A stretch of 64,000 nucleotides of DNA, taken from contig NZ_LUKE01000001.1 of NCBI RefSeq assembly GCF_001592735.1, positions 1,054,001 through 1,118,000 on the forward strand, written 5' to 3'. Shown here piece after piece: positions 33,676-45,413 of the stretch. Within the stretch, counting starts at the first letter, position 1. Every line of letters starts with the position of its first letter. Below the pieces are notes generated by a model. The model was given only the letters and a program-made list of their open reading frames with translations. It did not search any database and was not told where the DNA came from. Position numbers and translations under genes: made by a program. The DNA comes from Bdellovibrio bacteriovorus. Lineage in GTDB: Bacteria > Bdellovibrionota > Bdellovibrionia > Bdellovibrionales > Bdellovibrionaceae.

Positions 33676-34425
33676 CTACTTCATCCCCACTTTTTCAGCC
33701 CACATCACCGCGTCAGCTCCCGCGGGGATTTTCATCGGGCTTGTGGGTTCAGTGACCGCCACAAAAATCGCCTCTGCCACGTCCCGTGCGTGTGTCACTG
33801 GGCCTGGATTTTGAAAACCAGCAAGCACATTATCGAACGTCGGTTTGTAAGCATCTGGGACAGGCGCCATTTTTGCGAATGCGTTTTCACTGAACTTCGT
33901 CGTGGGTGCAAGCCCCGGAAGAACAATGCGCATACGCACCCCGAACGGCTCAAGCTCTAACGCCACCGATTCAGTGAATGCATTCACCGCTGATTTACTT
34001 GCGGTATAGACTGCTAGCAAAGGAAGCGGAACAAGGGTCACCGTCGAAGTGACGTTGACAACCACGCCGGATTTTTTTGCGCGGAACTGCGGCAATACGG
34101 CTTGGGTCATGGCGATAGTGCCGATGGTGTTGGTCTCGAAAACTTCGCGAATGGCCGCGACACTCACGCCCTCTAAGGCATTTAAAAGTCCGATGCCGGC
34201 GTTATTTACTAACGCATCAATCGGCCCGGCTTCAGCGATCGCCTGGCGGATGCTGTCTTCATTTGTTACATCAAGGGCTATGACGCGAAGGTTTTCGTGT
34301 TTTGGTAAAATGCCTTCTTTAGGACTTCGCATGGTCGCGATGACTTTCCAGCCCTTTTCAAGAAAGAATTTTGCGGTTTCGTGTCCAAAGCCAGATGAGC
34401 ATCCAGTGATTAAAACGGTTTTCAT
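33676..34425 (-). CDS. SDR family oxidoreductase
   Basis: 249 residues: TGCSSGFG nucleotide motif, NNAGIG, Ser in VNVTSTVTLVP and YTASK catalytic pair. Closely related in style to the SDR at 39068. It is divergent from the TetR gene at 34521, with a 16-bp palindrome between, so it is probably repressed by it. Substrate unknown. Confidence 0.9.
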   Translation of the reverse strand: MKTVLITGCSSGFGHETAKFFLEKGWKVIATMRSPKEGILPKHENLRVIALDVTNEDSIRQAIAEAGPIDALVNNAGIGLLNALEGVSVAAIREVFETNTIGTIAMTQAVLPQFRAKKSGVVVNVTSTVTLVPLPLLAVYTASKSAVNAFTESVALELEPFGVRMRIVLPGLAPTTKFSENAFAKMAPVPDAYKPTFDNVLAGFQNPGPVTHARDVAEAIFVAVTEPTSPMKIPAGADAVMWAEKVGMK

Positions 34426-34473
34426 GTGATAACTCCTTTAAAGTTTGTCCGTGATATGAGATTATTAAACTAC

Positions 34474-34503
34474 ATAGTTTCGAAACTATCAAGTTCCGAA
34501 ACT
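34474..34503. promoter_or_regulatory. TetR-type operator pair between SDR and tetR
   Basis: ATAGTTTCGAAACTAT (34474-34489) is a perfect 16-bp palindrome. AGTTCCGAAACT (34492-34503) repeats its core with one mismatch. They lie in the 95-bp divergent region. Confidence 0.65.
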
Positions 34504-34520
34504 AATGAGTTCCCAAATGG

Positions 34521-35186
34521 ATGGCAGATATGAGCAAAATCAATAAGTTAGCTACCAAAAAAAATGAGACGACAGGTCCGACCAAGGCCGTTGTAGGCCG
34601 AAAAAGAGATGATTCTTTGGACGCCGTCATAATGGATGCCGCCCTCTCTGCCCTGGCGGAGGTCGGCTATGACCGCATGACCATGGACCTTGTGGCGGAA
34701 AAAGCAAAAACCGGCAAGGCCACGATGTACCGCAGATGGTCTTCAAAAACCGAACTTGTGCGCGATGCCTTAGTCTCAATGAATTCTCAATCCGTGAATT
34801 TGACATCTTTGCCTGATACCGGATCATTGCGGGAAGACCTACTGACTGTGGTTAAGCCGAAATCAGCGCAACAAAGCGAGCGTAAGTTGAAAGTCTTGTC
34901 GGGACTTGGATCTTTCTTCGCCGAATATCGAAAAATATCTGAAGATATTTCTGCGCAAATTTTTGGAGGTTGGGAAAAAGCGAATGCCCAGCTTTTCAAA
35001 AGAGCTCAAGAGCGCGGAGAGATTTCGAAAACCGCAAATATCAATGAAGCCTGCCGCGTGATTTCGGCCATGACCGCTTACATGACAACACTGCAGCTAA
35101 GGCACTTCAACAAAGAAGCTTACGAAGAACTTTTGGACGGAATCGTGTTGCCGGCTCTGGGAGCTAAGGTTAAGTCAAAAAAATAG
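34521..35186 (+). CDS. TetR/AcrR family regulator
   Basis: 221 residues. After a basic, Thr-rich leader of ~28 residues comes the HTH: ALSALAEVGYDRMTMDLVAEKAKTGKATMYRRWSSK, split across helices 1-4. The C-terminal domain is of the TetR_C_16/AcrR type. Start ATG 34521 has no clear SD; ATG 34530 is possible. It probably controls the divergent SDR. Confidence 0.88.
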   Translation: MADMSKINKLATKKNETTGPTKAVVGRKRDDSLDAVIMDAALSALAEVGYDRMTMDLVAEKAKTGKATMYRRWSSKTELVRDALVSMNSQSVNLTSLPDTGSLREDLLTVVKPKSAQQSERKLKVLSGLGSFFAEYRKISEDISAQIFGGWEKANAQLFKRAQERGEISKTANINEACRVISAMTAYMTTLQLRHFNKEAYEELLDGIVLPALGAKVKSKK

Positions 35187-35290
35187 CCATAAGACTTTAG
35201 ATTTTAATTTGGCCATCAGCACTTATAAGCGGACGGCCTTTTATTTTTCTAAAAATTCAAAAGCCAACGGCCGAAAGACGAAACCCAAAA

Positions 35291-35992
35291 TCAAACAGCT
35301 ATACCAAACAAACTGCCGACGATCGCGGTAAGAGCCATAGCGAGAGCCCCCCAGAAACCCACTCTCCAGGCTCCTCTCCAGATATTAGCACCACCAGCAT
35401 GAGCAGCCACAGCACCCAGCGTGACCAAGAAAACTAAAGAAGCTAACGAAACGGTAAAAATAAGATTTTCTGGGGGAGAAATAATAACCATTATTAACGG
35501 AAGAACAGCGCCCACTGAAAAGGCACTTGCGGAAGACAACGCTGCCAGGACGGGGCGAGCGCTTAAGACTTCATTTATTCCCAGCTCGTCCCTTGCATGT
35601 GCTCCGAGCGCATCATGCGCCATTAACTGCTCAGCAACTTGAGAAGCAAGTCTGGGCTCAAGGCCCCGCCCAACATAAATTTGCGCAAGTTCGTCACGCT
35701 CAAAATCAACGTTTGATTCGAGCTCTGATTTTTCTCGTTCTAAGTCCGCATTTTCGGTATCTGCCTGAGAACTAACTGATACATATTCTCCTGCCGCCAT
35801 AGACATTGCTCCTGCGACAAGACCGGCTACACCTGTAAGAAGAATGCTCTTAGTTGAAGAGTTAGCAGCAGCAACTCCCACAATAAGACTAGCGGTTGAC
35901 ACAATTCCGTCGTTAGCCCCAAGCACAGCCGCACGAAGCCATCCAATGCGTTCTGAGCGGTGGGATTCTGGCGGCATCTGATTTGATTTCAT
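35291..35992 (-). CDS. VIT1/CCC1-family Fe2+/Mn2+ transporter
   Basis: About 233 residues from ATG 35990-35992. The start RSERIGWLRAAVLGANDGIVSTASLIVGV is characteristic, followed by MSMAAGEYVSVSSQADTE and a cytoplasmic metal-binding helical segment (about 85-135), then three more membrane segments. It should move Fe2+ or Mn2+ across the inner membrane. It follows the PepSY gene by 3 bp (same operon). Confidence 0.9.
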   Translation of the reverse strand: MKSNQMPPESHRSERIGWLRAAVLGANDGIVSTASLIVGVAAANSSTKSILLTGVAGLVAGAMSMAAGEYVSVSSQADTENADLEREKSELESNVDFERDELAQIYVGRGLEPRLASQVAEQLMAHDALGAHARDELGINEVLSARPVLAALSSASAFSVGAVLPLIMVIISPPENLIFTVSLASLVFLVTLGAVAAHAGGANIWRGAWRVGFWGALAMALTAIVGSLFGIAV

Positions 35993-35995
35993 CAA

Positions 35996-36253
35996 TTACT
36001 TTTGCTTCACAATGGAGCCATCAACTGGATTAAAATAGATTTCAACCTTTTTACCATCTTTGTCGGTTCCATAGATTTCGTAGCACGAACCCGGCTGTTT
36101 AAATTTCGATATTTTGTAACCTTCAGCCTCAACCTTTTTTTTAAAATACGCCTCTTGCATCCACTTTTCCTTTGGTGCGTCGGTACAATTTTTTTTTGCA
36201 AAAGCTGAAATGGAAACCCCAGAAAATAAAGCCATCAAAATAATCGCTTTCAT
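35996..36253 (-). CDS. PepSY-like small exported protein
   Basis: 85 residues. Sec signal (about 1-19, ending AFA). The mature part WMQEAYFKKKVEAEGYKISKFK followed by CYEIYGTDKDGKKVEIYFNPVDGSIVKQ has the PepSY domain pattern. SD AAAGGAG. First gene of an operon with the VIT transporter and divergent from a cytochrome b561, a combination consistent with a metal/redox module. Confidence 0.82.
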   Translation of the reverse strand: MKAIILMALFSGVSISAFAKKNCTDAPKEKWMQEAYFKKKVEAEGYKISKFKQPGSCYEIYGTDKDGKKVEIYFNPVDGSIVKQK

Positions 36254-36343
36254 GAAGAAACTCCTTTTTATAACTATGACCCAATTGTAAATTAAACGAA
36301 CAGCAGATCTCTCGTATTATTGCTTACAACAGGAGCTCCGGCA

Positions 36344-37039
36344 ATGAGAACAAAAATGGTATATGACCTCCCCACCAGAATTTTTCACTGGAGCTTTGTC
36401 TTTTTATTTTTATCTTCATTCATAATTGCAAAAAATGTGGACGATGAGTCCATAGTCTTTGCATTCCATATGCTGTCTGGTCTTTTGCTTGGATTTCTGG
36501 TTATTTGGCGAATTTTTTGGGGATTTTTTGGATCAGAGCACGCACGCTTTATTGATTTTAGTCTTAATCCGAAAGATTTAGTTCAATACACCCTGGGGGT
36601 ATTTACTAATTCAAAAAAGCGATGGCCGGGCCATAACCCTGCTTCCAGTTGGTCCACGATTGTTATGCTAATTTTAGCATTTGGCTTAGCTTTGACAGGC
36701 TATCTTATGGGATCCGGCCTTAAGGAAGAGATTGAGGACATACATGAGCTCATGGCAAATTCTTTTCTTATCGTTGTCGTTATGCATGTCATCGGCGTTG
36801 CAATTCACTCATTTCAGCATAGAGACTCAATAGCTCTTAGCATGCTGGATGGTAAAAAAGATTTAAGCTCTGAAGTGAGCTCCATACCCAACAGCAGAGG
36901 AATCGCAGCCACCTTTCTTGTGGTTTTCATGATTGTCGTGGCTAGTTACTTGATCTCGAATTTTGATTCAAATAAAGGAACTCTTGATTTTTTTGGAAGG
37001 ACCTTAACTTTAGGTGAGGGGAGTGGCGCACCTGAATAG
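36344..37039 (+). CDS. Cytochrome b561 family membrane protein
   Basis: About 231 residues from ATG 36344 (AGGAG at 8 nt). Four or five membrane helices. Haem-ligand candidates are His in TRIFHWSF, FAFHMLSG and HVIGVAIHSFQHRD. It matches the cytochrome b/b6 domain proteins of Ni/Fe-hydrogenase type that accept electrons from soluble cytochromes. Divergent from the PepSY gene; the C-terminus ends in a periplasmic tail after a last TM helix. Confidence 0.88.
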   Translation: MRTKMVYDLPTRIFHWSFVFLFLSSFIIAKNVDDESIVFAFHMLSGLLLGFLVIWRIFWGFFGSEHARFIDFSLNPKDLVQYTLGVFTNSKKRWPGHNPASSWSTIVMLILAFGLALTGYLMGSGLKEEIEDIHELMANSFLIVVVMHVIGVAIHSFQHRDSIALSMLDGKKDLSSEVSSIPNSRGIAATFLVVFMIVVASYLISNFDSNKGTLDFFGRTLTLGEGSGAPE

Positions 37040-37058
37040 ACTTGGCGCTTCAGGTGCG
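37027..37058. terminator. Perfect 10-bp inverted repeat at the end of the cytochrome gene
   Basis: CGCACCTGAA (37027-37036) and TTCAGGTGCG (37049-37058) form a strong stem that overlaps the stop codon. No T-run follows on the + strand (ATAAAAATC), so it may stabilise the mRNA end and not terminate alone. Confidence 0.45.
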
Positions 37059-37078
37059 ATAAAAATCGTCGTCTGCGT

Positions 37079-37456
37079 TTACGTTTCTTCCTTCGCGTAA
37101 CACACGGCTTCGATATTATGCCCATCAAGGTCATAGATAAAGGCAGCATAGTAACTGTCCCCATGCTCAGGTCTTAACCCAGGCTCACCGTTGGACTTAG
37201 CCCCCAGGCTTAAAGCTGTTTCATAAAATTTACGAACCTGGGATCTAGAAGCTGCGGATAAAGCCACATGAACCCGGGTGCTGATGTTCCCACCCTCCGC
37301 TTGCTTCAACCAAAAAGGAACATGGCCCGCACGTCCAAACCCTGCATAGGGACCTCCCTCGTGAATAAGGGAATGCCCTAAAGCTGTAAGTAATTTTTCA
37401 TAAAAAGACTGGCTCGTTTTTTTGTCTTTAACCATCAACATTAAATGATCGATCAT
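37079..37456 (-). CDS. VOC family (glyoxalase-like) protein
   Basis: 125 residues: MIDHLMLMVKDKKTSQSFYEKLL at the start and FIYDLDGHNIEAVCY at the end, the pattern of single-domain glyoxalase/bleomycin-resistance-like proteins (YcgJ type). SD CGGAGG. It is 51 bp upstream of the SDR gene's end on the same strand. Substrate unknown. Confidence 0.88.
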   Translation of the reverse strand: MIDHLMLMVKDKKTSQSFYEKLLTALGHSLIHEGGPYAGFGRAGHVPFWLKQAEGGNISTRVHVALSAASRSQVRKFYETALSLGAKSNGEPGLRPEHGDSYYAAFIYDLDGHNIEAVCYAKEET

Positions 37457-37507
37457 GGAAACCTCCGTATAGAATATCGTTTGATATTAAAAATATTTAT
37501 TTTGCGT

Positions 37508-38305
37508 TTAAACCACGGGTACTGTGCCGCCATCTATGACGTATTCAGCTCCGTTGATAGATGCCGCTTTATCCGACGAAAGAAACGCGATCAGTTCCGC
37601 CACTTCTTCAGGTTTTGCCGGTCGTCCAATGGGAATTCCGCCTAAGGCGTCCATCACACTTTGCCGAGCTTGTTCCACCGTGATGTTGTTCTTTCTTGAA
37701 ATTTCGCCAAGAAATTCAATCGAGGCATCCGTTTCAACCCAACCCGGAGAAACGCTATTCACGCGCACCCCTTTAGGACTAATTTCTTTAGATAAGCTTT
37801 TACTGTAATTTGCGAGCGCTGCTTTGGCGGCCGCATAAGGAATAGTGGATTCGTATAAGGGAAGACTTCTTTGAATACTGACAACGTGAACAATCGAGCC
37901 GCGGCCTTGCTTTAACATTTCCGGTACAAGCAATCGATTTAAACGAACTGCCGGAAACAAATTTAGATTCAAAGATTTTTGCCAGTCTTCATCAGACAAC
38001 GCACTAAACCCACCGGCCGGGGAACTTGAGCCCCCCACGACATGAGCGATGATATCAATGCCGCCTAATTGTGAAAGCACCTGTTCCGCAATAAGTTTGG
38101 TTCCTTCCACCGTGGCAAGATCTGATTTTACGAAAATGACCCCTTCAGGCAGCTGATCTGTTGTTTCTCGCGCAGTGGTTAAAACCTTGGCTCCGGCTAA
38201 GGCGAAACGTTTGACGGTGGCAAGGCCGACACCCGAGGTGCCTCCTGTCACTAAAACTCTTTTGCCTTTAAACTCGGACGGGCTCACTTCGTATGGGTAG
38301 CTCAT
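37508..38305 (-). CDS. SDR family oxidoreductase
   Basis: 265 residues from ATG 38303-38305 with SD TAGGAGG. Motifs: [15 protein letters not shown] in place of NNAG, Ser in VVSIQRS and YAAAK. Divergent from the TetR gene at 38448, with a palindromic AATACAA-type site between. Substrate unknown. Confidence 0.9.
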   Translation of the reverse strand: MSYPYEVSPSEFKGKRVLVTGGTSGVGLATVKRFALAGAKVLTTARETTDQLPEGVIFVKSDLATVEGTKLIAEQVLSQLGGIDIIAHVVGGSSSPAGGFSALSDEDWQKSLNLNLFPAVRLNRLLVPEMLKQGRGSIVHVVSIQRSLPLYESTIPYAAAKAALANYSKSLSKEISPKGVRVNSVSPGWVETDASIEFLGEISRKNNITVEQARQSVMDALGGIPIGRPAKPEEVAELIAFLSSDKAASINGAEYVIDGGTVPVV

Positions 38306-38338
38306 TATTCCTCCTAGTGGATGTTCTTTAATATTTTT

Positions 38339-38354
38339 AATACAATGTTGTATT
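38339..38354. promoter_or_regulatory. Operator-like palindrome AATACAA-TG-TTGTATT
   Basis: Perfect 7-bp arms with 2-bp centre, 34 bp before the SDR start. Half-sites TTGTATTA recur near 38430, just before the TetR start. This is the expected layout for TetR autoregulation. Confidence 0.6.
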
Positions 38355-38447
38355 AAAAGCAATGTGTTAATTTTATATCTCATAAGTATTTGAAATTGCT
38401 TGTATAATACGTCTTGTTTTAATGCTATTTTGTATTATAATAAATTT

Positions 38448-39056
38448 ATGAAGACCAAAAAGGGCGAAAAGGAAAAGCTAAGACGTGTGATTTTGGAAAA
38501 TGCGATTTCGTATTTTAAAAAGAATGGTCGTAGCGGATCTGCTTCTGAAGATCTTATGAAAAATATGGGACTTACGCGGGGTGCGCTTTACAGTCACTTC
38601 AAATCAAAAGATGATTTGTTCGCCCACGCTGTCAGCCATGATTTGACTCGCTTAGAAGAAATCACTGAACTGATAATCAACCGCGATGGGCCCAAAGCCT
38701 TACGCACAATGATTGAAGCACATCTTTCTGAAAATAGTCTGACCGATATTGAAAACAGCTGCGCATTCACGTCCCTAAGCAGTGATATGAACAGAAGTAA
38801 GGCGGCTCACCGGGCGATTTATGAAGATCATATGGATCGCATTTACGCGCTCTTTGCGAAGGCCCTTCATCAGCAGTTTCCGGAAGATACTCCCGAACAA
38901 AGCTATTTTAAGGCGCAGAATCTTTATTCGGGATTGGTCGGCACGCTGTCAATGGCGCGAACGATGAAAGATCGCGCCAAGGCTTTACAGATATTAGAGT
39001 CAGGCCGGCAATTTCTGATCTCTCAGTTCACAAGATCAGAAACGCCACGGGCCTGA
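38448..39056 (+). CDS. TetR/AcrR family regulator (NemR/AcuR-like)
   Basis: 202 residues from ATG 38448. The HTH includes NAISYFKKNGRSGSASEDLMKNMGLTRGALYSHFKSKDDLF (helices 1-4, given continuously only in part). Cys near the C-terminal domain start (NSCAFTSLSSDM) is at a position used in electrophile-sensing TetR proteins. Controls the divergent SDR (inference). Confidence 0.88.
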   Translation: MKTKKGEKEKLRRVILENAISYFKKNGRSGSASEDLMKNMGLTRGALYSHFKSKDDLFAHAVSHDLTRLEEITELIINRDGPKALRTMIEAHLSENSLTDIENSCAFTSLSSDMNRSKAAHRAIYEDHMDRIYALFAKALHQQFPEDTPEQSYFKAQNLYSGLVGTLSMARTMKDRAKALQILESGRQFLISQFTRSETPRA

Positions 39057-39067
39057 ACCACCGGCTT

Positions 39068-39895
39068 CTATCTGCCAATTTTAAAACTGTCCTGCATCAA
39101 CGATATATAACTCTCTTCGTTTGACTCGCGTCTGGCTGTCACCCAAGGTAAAATATCTTTCGTTGGCAAATAGCGCAGTCGGTAACTTGAATCATTGGCC
39201 GCTTCAAAAATAGACTCTGCGACTTGCTCTTCTGTTCCTCGCCGTTCAAGGCGCATATTCGCAAATAACTGAGCGGTCTTTTCTTCATAACTTTTATAAG
39301 ATTCAATTCCAACAGCCAATGCCTCTTTGGCAACTCTGGCACCAAACTGAGTCGATACAACGCCTCCGGGCTCTACCAATTTGACCTTAATTCCTTGAGA
39401 AGCCAGCTCATACGAAAGAGACTCTGAAAAGCCTTCCACCGCAAATTTACTTGCACAGTATAACGAAGACGACGGCAGCCCAAATATGCCAGCACCAGAA
39501 GTGATATTGATGATGGTGCCACTTCCCTGCTTACGCATGTACGGCAAAACGGCTCGTGTTACGTCCATAAGACCAAATACATTTACCGAAAATTGCTCTT
39601 TGATTTTTTCAGGCGGAGTACTTTCAAACACTCCAAAAAGTCCAAACCCCGCATTATTCACCAAGACATCAATGCTGCCAAACATGGCGACACCTTGCTC
39701 TAGGGCTGTCGTTATGGACTGTCGATCTTCGACATCAAGTCGTAAAATCTGGATCCCCGAAATGTCTTTCAAAAATGTGTCCTTTTCCGGGTTTCGCATG
39801 GTTGCGATGACGTTCCATCCTTTATTGGCGAAATAGATCGCGGTCGTTCGACCAAAGCCAGAAGAGCAACCGGTAATAAGCACTGTCTTTTTCAT
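39068..39895 (-). CDS. SDR family oxidoreductase
   Basis: 275 residues: TGCSSGFG, NNAGFG, NITSGAG and YCASK. The extended C-terminus (about 190-275) matches the group of SDRs that includes retinol-dehydrogenase-like proteins. Divergent from the LysR gene at 39998 (102 bp), which probably activates it. Substrate unknown. Confidence 0.9.
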   Translation of the reverse strand: MKKTVLITGCSSGFGRTTAIYFANKGWNVIATMRNPEKDTFLKDISGIQILRLDVEDRQSITTALEQGVAMFGSIDVLVNNAGFGLFGVFESTPPEKIKEQFSVNVFGLMDVTRAVLPYMRKQGSGTIINITSGAGIFGLPSSSLYCASKFAVEGFSESLSYELASQGIKVKLVEPGGVVSTQFGARVAKEALAVGIESYKSYEEKTAQLFANMRLERRGTEEQVAESIFEAANDSSYRLRYLPTKDILPWVTARRESNEESYISLMQDSFKIGR

Positions 39896-39997
39896 TTTGA
39901 ACCTCCATTACAAGTTCAATATTACGCCTCCTTGATGTATTATATAAGCGAATAGTATTGCACAGATTATGCAATAAATTCGAACAATGGAGATCCC

Positions 39998-40906
39998 ATG
40001 TATTCTATCCCCGAGTTATTAGGCTTACGCATGGTTGCTAAACGTCGCAACTTTAGGAAGGCCGCCGCAGAGCTAAATATTTCAGCCTCAACCCTTTCGC
40101 ATCAGATAAATCAGCTTGAGAAACAACTGGGAGTGCGTTTATTAAATCGCACAACTCGAAGTGTCGCCCTGACTGAAGCCGGAACTTCTTTCTTACAACG
40201 AATCGAGCCCGCACTTGATGAGATTGCAAAAGCCTTTGAGTCTGCCAACGATTTCAAAGAAACACCCAGCGGGCAACTTCGCTTTAATATTTCTGCAGCT
40301 GCGGCAACTTATGTGCTGATGCCATATATTAAAAAATTTATTAAACTTTACCCGCAAGTCACCATTGATATTACTTCGGACTCACGCCTAGTTGACATCG
40401 TGAAGGATGGATATGATTTCGGTGTGAGGGGTTCCGATCTGGTCGCCAAAGACATGGTCGCATTGCCTATCGGCCCCAACACTCTTAGTTTTGCCGTGGT
40501 AGGAAGTCCGCAATACATGAAACTTCACGGCACACCAAAGCACCCTAAAGATCTGCTTAATCACCAGTGCTTAAGATATCGACTTGGATCTGGCGCGATT
40601 TACCAATGGGAGTTTGAGTCGCGGGGGAAAGATATTAAAATTGATGTCCCCGGTTCAGTTATTATTGACGATGACATGATCTCATTAAGTGCGGCATTAT
40701 CAGGTATTGGCCTAAGTTACCAAAGCGAGTGGTCCGTCGCTAAATTCATCAAGCAGGGACTTCTTGTTCGTTGTCTGGAAAACTGGACTCCGGCGTATCC
40801 TGCCTTAAGCCTTTATTATCCTAGCTCCAGAAATAAATCCGCCGCGGCAAAAGCATTTGTGAAAATGGTGAGAGAATTCCCGGGCCTTGAGCCCGCAACT
40901 ATATAA
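39998..40906 (+). CDS. LysR family regulator
   Basis: 302 residues. The N-terminal wHTH has RRNFRKAAAELNISASTLSHQI and VRLLNRTTRSVALTEAG. The C-terminal co-inducer domain has GVRGSDLVAKDMVALPIG, typical of CrgA/YafC-like LysR proteins next to oxidoreductases. Divergent from the SDR at 39068. Confidence 0.92.
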   Translation: MYSIPELLGLRMVAKRRNFRKAAAELNISASTLSHQINQLEKQLGVRLLNRTTRSVALTEAGTSFLQRIEPALDEIAKAFESANDFKETPSGQLRFNISAAAATYVLMPYIKKFIKLYPQVTIDITSDSRLVDIVKDGYDFGVRGSDLVAKDMVALPIGPNTLSFAVVGSPQYMKLHGTPKHPKDLLNHQCLRYRLGSGAIYQWEFESRGKDIKIDVPGSVIIDDDMISLSAALSGIGLSYQSEWSVAKFIKQGLLVRCLENWTPAYPALSLYYPSSRNKSAAAKAFVKMVREFPGLEPATI

Positions 40907-40936
40907 CCCAAATCATTAAAGCCCGCTTTCCGTTCT

Positions 40937-42082
40937 TTAGATTGTTTTGTCCGTTGGAAGTCTTCGCCCAGCTCCCAGTTTTAAAATTCTGTCCGGTTGC
41001 TCACTCATCAGCGCGGCAATCCAATGCAGCCATGGGTAACCGGACTCTTCAAAAATAATTTTGATGGTGGCAGTTATGGGAATACCTAAAAGGATGCCAA
41101 CGGGACCCCAGAGTTCTCCCCACACGATGATGGCAATGGTGGACACCACGGCATTCAGATCTACTTTTGAACCTAACACTCGCGGGGTAATAAAGTTTGC
41201 GATGATAAAATGAATCAAAATACACAAACCAAACAACAAGAGCGTCATGGCAAGACTTCCATTTTGGGAAATCAAATCCAGCGTCGGTAAAAAACCCGCA
41301 AGTACCGCTCCTAAAAAAGGCACAAGATTAAACACACTTGATAGAGCTGCCATGGTCAGCGGGGATTTTAAAGAAAAGGCAAAGAACAGGACCGTGAACA
41401 ATGGAAAGCTGACTGCCGCCAGAACTAGATTTCCTAAAAAGAAGGCTCGATTGGCAGCAATAATTTTTAGCCACATATTCTGGGCACGTTGAGGTTCGGC
41501 AAAAGCAAGGGGTACAATAAGTGCAAAAGTTTGTCTGGAGAGCATTAAGAACAAGGTCAAAATGGGCACTAATATTGTGTATGTTAATACCGTCACCGCA
41601 CTGCCTAAGCCATGCATCAGGGTGGTACCCATTTCACCGCCTAAAATGGAACCTTCAATCACTTCCACCTTTTGAATTTTAGGTCCCACGGTCGGTTGCG
41701 TCGGTGAAACGTCTTTCGTAATACTGCTAAACGTTTCGATATAATGCTTAATATTATCATTTAAAGAATTATAGTACTGAATCAGGGCGCGTTTTGACTC
41801 CTGTAATTCATATAAAATTCCGGCTGAAAAATATCCTAAGATTGTGATCAGTAACACAAATGCGAGTACTGAGACCACAATCAGCGCTGACGCCGCTATG
41901 GGCCCGGGGACTTTATGGCTTTTCAAATAATCAAACCACGGATCTAGCAGCGCAAATAAAAGCAGGGAACAAATAACCCACAAAAACACCCCGGGGGCGG
42001 CGTGAATCAATGTCCCTACCGATAAAAATGCTAAGATCCAAAGAGGCAGTATAAGATATTTTGCAGGCGAATTTTCAGTCAT
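40937..42082 (-). CDS. AI-2E family (PerM/YdiK-like) membrane transporter
   Basis: 381 residues, about eight TM helices: two near the N-terminus, two around 35-80, then four after residue 155. A soluble segment (about 85-150) sits between. The conserved FNLVPFLGAVLAG and WGPVGILLGIPI patches identify the family. Members export peptides, ions or small signals. Monocistronic, 43 bp after katG on the same strand. Confidence 0.88.
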   Translation of the reverse strand: MTENSPAKYLILPLWILAFLSVGTLIHAAPGVFLWVICSLLLFALLDPWFDYLKSHKVPGPIAASALIVVSVLAFVLLITILGYFSAGILYELQESKRALIQYYNSLNDNIKHYIETFSSITKDVSPTQPTVGPKIQKVEVIEGSILGGEMGTTLMHGLGSAVTVLTYTILVPILTLFLMLSRQTFALIVPLAFAEPQRAQNMWLKIIAANRAFFLGNLVLAAVSFPLFTVLFFAFSLKSPLTMAALSSVFNLVPFLGAVLAGFLPTLDLISQNGSLAMTLLLFGLCILIHFIIANFITPRVLGSKVDLNAVVSTIAIIVWGELWGPVGILLGIPITATIKIIFEESGYPWLHWIAALMSEQPDRILKLGAGRRLPTDKTI

Positions 42083-42125
42083 GACCGATTCTTCGCCTTA
42101 TCTTAAAAACTCTCAAGACATTTAA

Positions 42126-44339
<2,214 letters not shown>

Positions 44340-44409
44340 TTAAAAACTAAGGGAGATTTCTGTTCTTCGCCAAAGAAATGTGGAGTCTGCTGGCGAGCGC
44401 AATATTACA

Positions 44410-45330
44410 TTATCGCAAGCTAGAGAGCTCCGCACATACCTGCTTAATCAATCCGCGAAACCAGACTTGCGCTTCGTCTTTATGATTGCGGGCATGCCAT
44501 GCCTGCACAATAGAGATTTTCTCTAACTGAAATGGCAGTTCTTTGATTTCAATTGGCAAATACACCTGAAAACTTTCTGCCAGTTTTCGCGGACAAGTTA
44601 ATAACAAATCTGTTCTGGTAAGAATCCAACCCGGGGCATTGAAACTTGAAACCCCCGCAGCGAACTGCTGATCAAGTCCTTGTTTTTTTAATAGTGCTTG
44701 AGCGCGAGACTTCATATCCCCGTCCATGGATATCAAGACATGCTTGGCGCTTGCGTATTTCTTCAAACTTAAAGGTCCTTTAAAAAGCGTATGTCCCCGT
44801 CTTGCAGCACAGACAAAGTTGTCATCGATAATATTCTGCTTATAAAAGTTGTCAGGCATGTCCCGATAAAATCCCGCAATAGCGATGTCAATACGGCCCT
44901 CTTCCATTTCAGCCTTAGGAAGTGATCCGTAAGTGGGGCGCGTGATCACCGTGCAACCAGGAGCTTCATCTTCCAATCTCGCTAAAAGACCCGGCAGAAT
45001 TAATTGCTCCATGTAGTCCGTCGTAGCAATTCTAAATGTCAGTTTAGACTCTTTCGGATTAAACGCCTTGGGTTTATCAAAAAGGTGTTCGGCATTTTTA
45101 ATCAGCTCAACAATCTGCGGTTCCAGTTCCAGCGCACGTCTTGTCGGAACTAATCCGCGTGATGCACGAACCATCAATGGGTCCCCAAAGACTTCGCGCA
45201 GTCTTTTTAAGGCGTGGCTGACGGCCGGTTGACTTAAACCCAGCTTTTCCCCGACTCGCACGGTGTTCTTTTCTAATAAAAGCTCTCTTAAGACTAATAA
45301 CAGATTGAGGTCGATGTTTCTGATATTCAT
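44410..45330 (-). CDS. LysR family regulator (NodD/LeuO-like)
   Basis: 306 residues: IDLNLLLVLRELLLEKNTVR, LGLSQPAVSHALKRLREVFG and GDPLMVRASRGLVPT, the pattern of the PA2877/NodD branch, not of OxyR. Divergent from the DJ-1-like gene (84 bp), so its target is more likely the DJ-1/SDR operon than katG, though katG is downstream. Confidence 0.9.
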   Translation of the reverse strand: MNIRNIDLNLLLVLRELLLEKNTVRVGEKLGLSQPAVSHALKRLREVFGDPLMVRASRGLVPTRRALELEPQIVELIKNAEHLFDKPKAFNPKESKLTFRIATTDYMEQLILPGLLARLEDEAPGCTVITRPTYGSLPKAEMEEGRIDIAIAGFYRDMPDNFYKQNIIDDNFVCAARRGHTLFKGPLSLKKYASAKHVLISMDGDMKSRAQALLKKQGLDQQFAAGVSSFNAPGWILTRTDLLLTCPRKLAESFQVYLPIEIKELPFQLEKISIVQAWHARNHKDEAQVWFRGLIKQVCAELSSLR

Positions 45331-45413
45331 ATCATGAATAGGTTATATTATTAGAAGCGATTTAACAAATATCTCTTAACGACGTACATTAAGTCCATAA
45401 GGAGAAACCATTT

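Noticed and set aside
44410-45330. LysR gene upstream of katG considered as OxyR
   Set aside because: The N-terminal pattern is of the NodD/PA2877 branch and the redox Cys context of OxyR was not seen; divergent DJ-1 gene is the likelier target.
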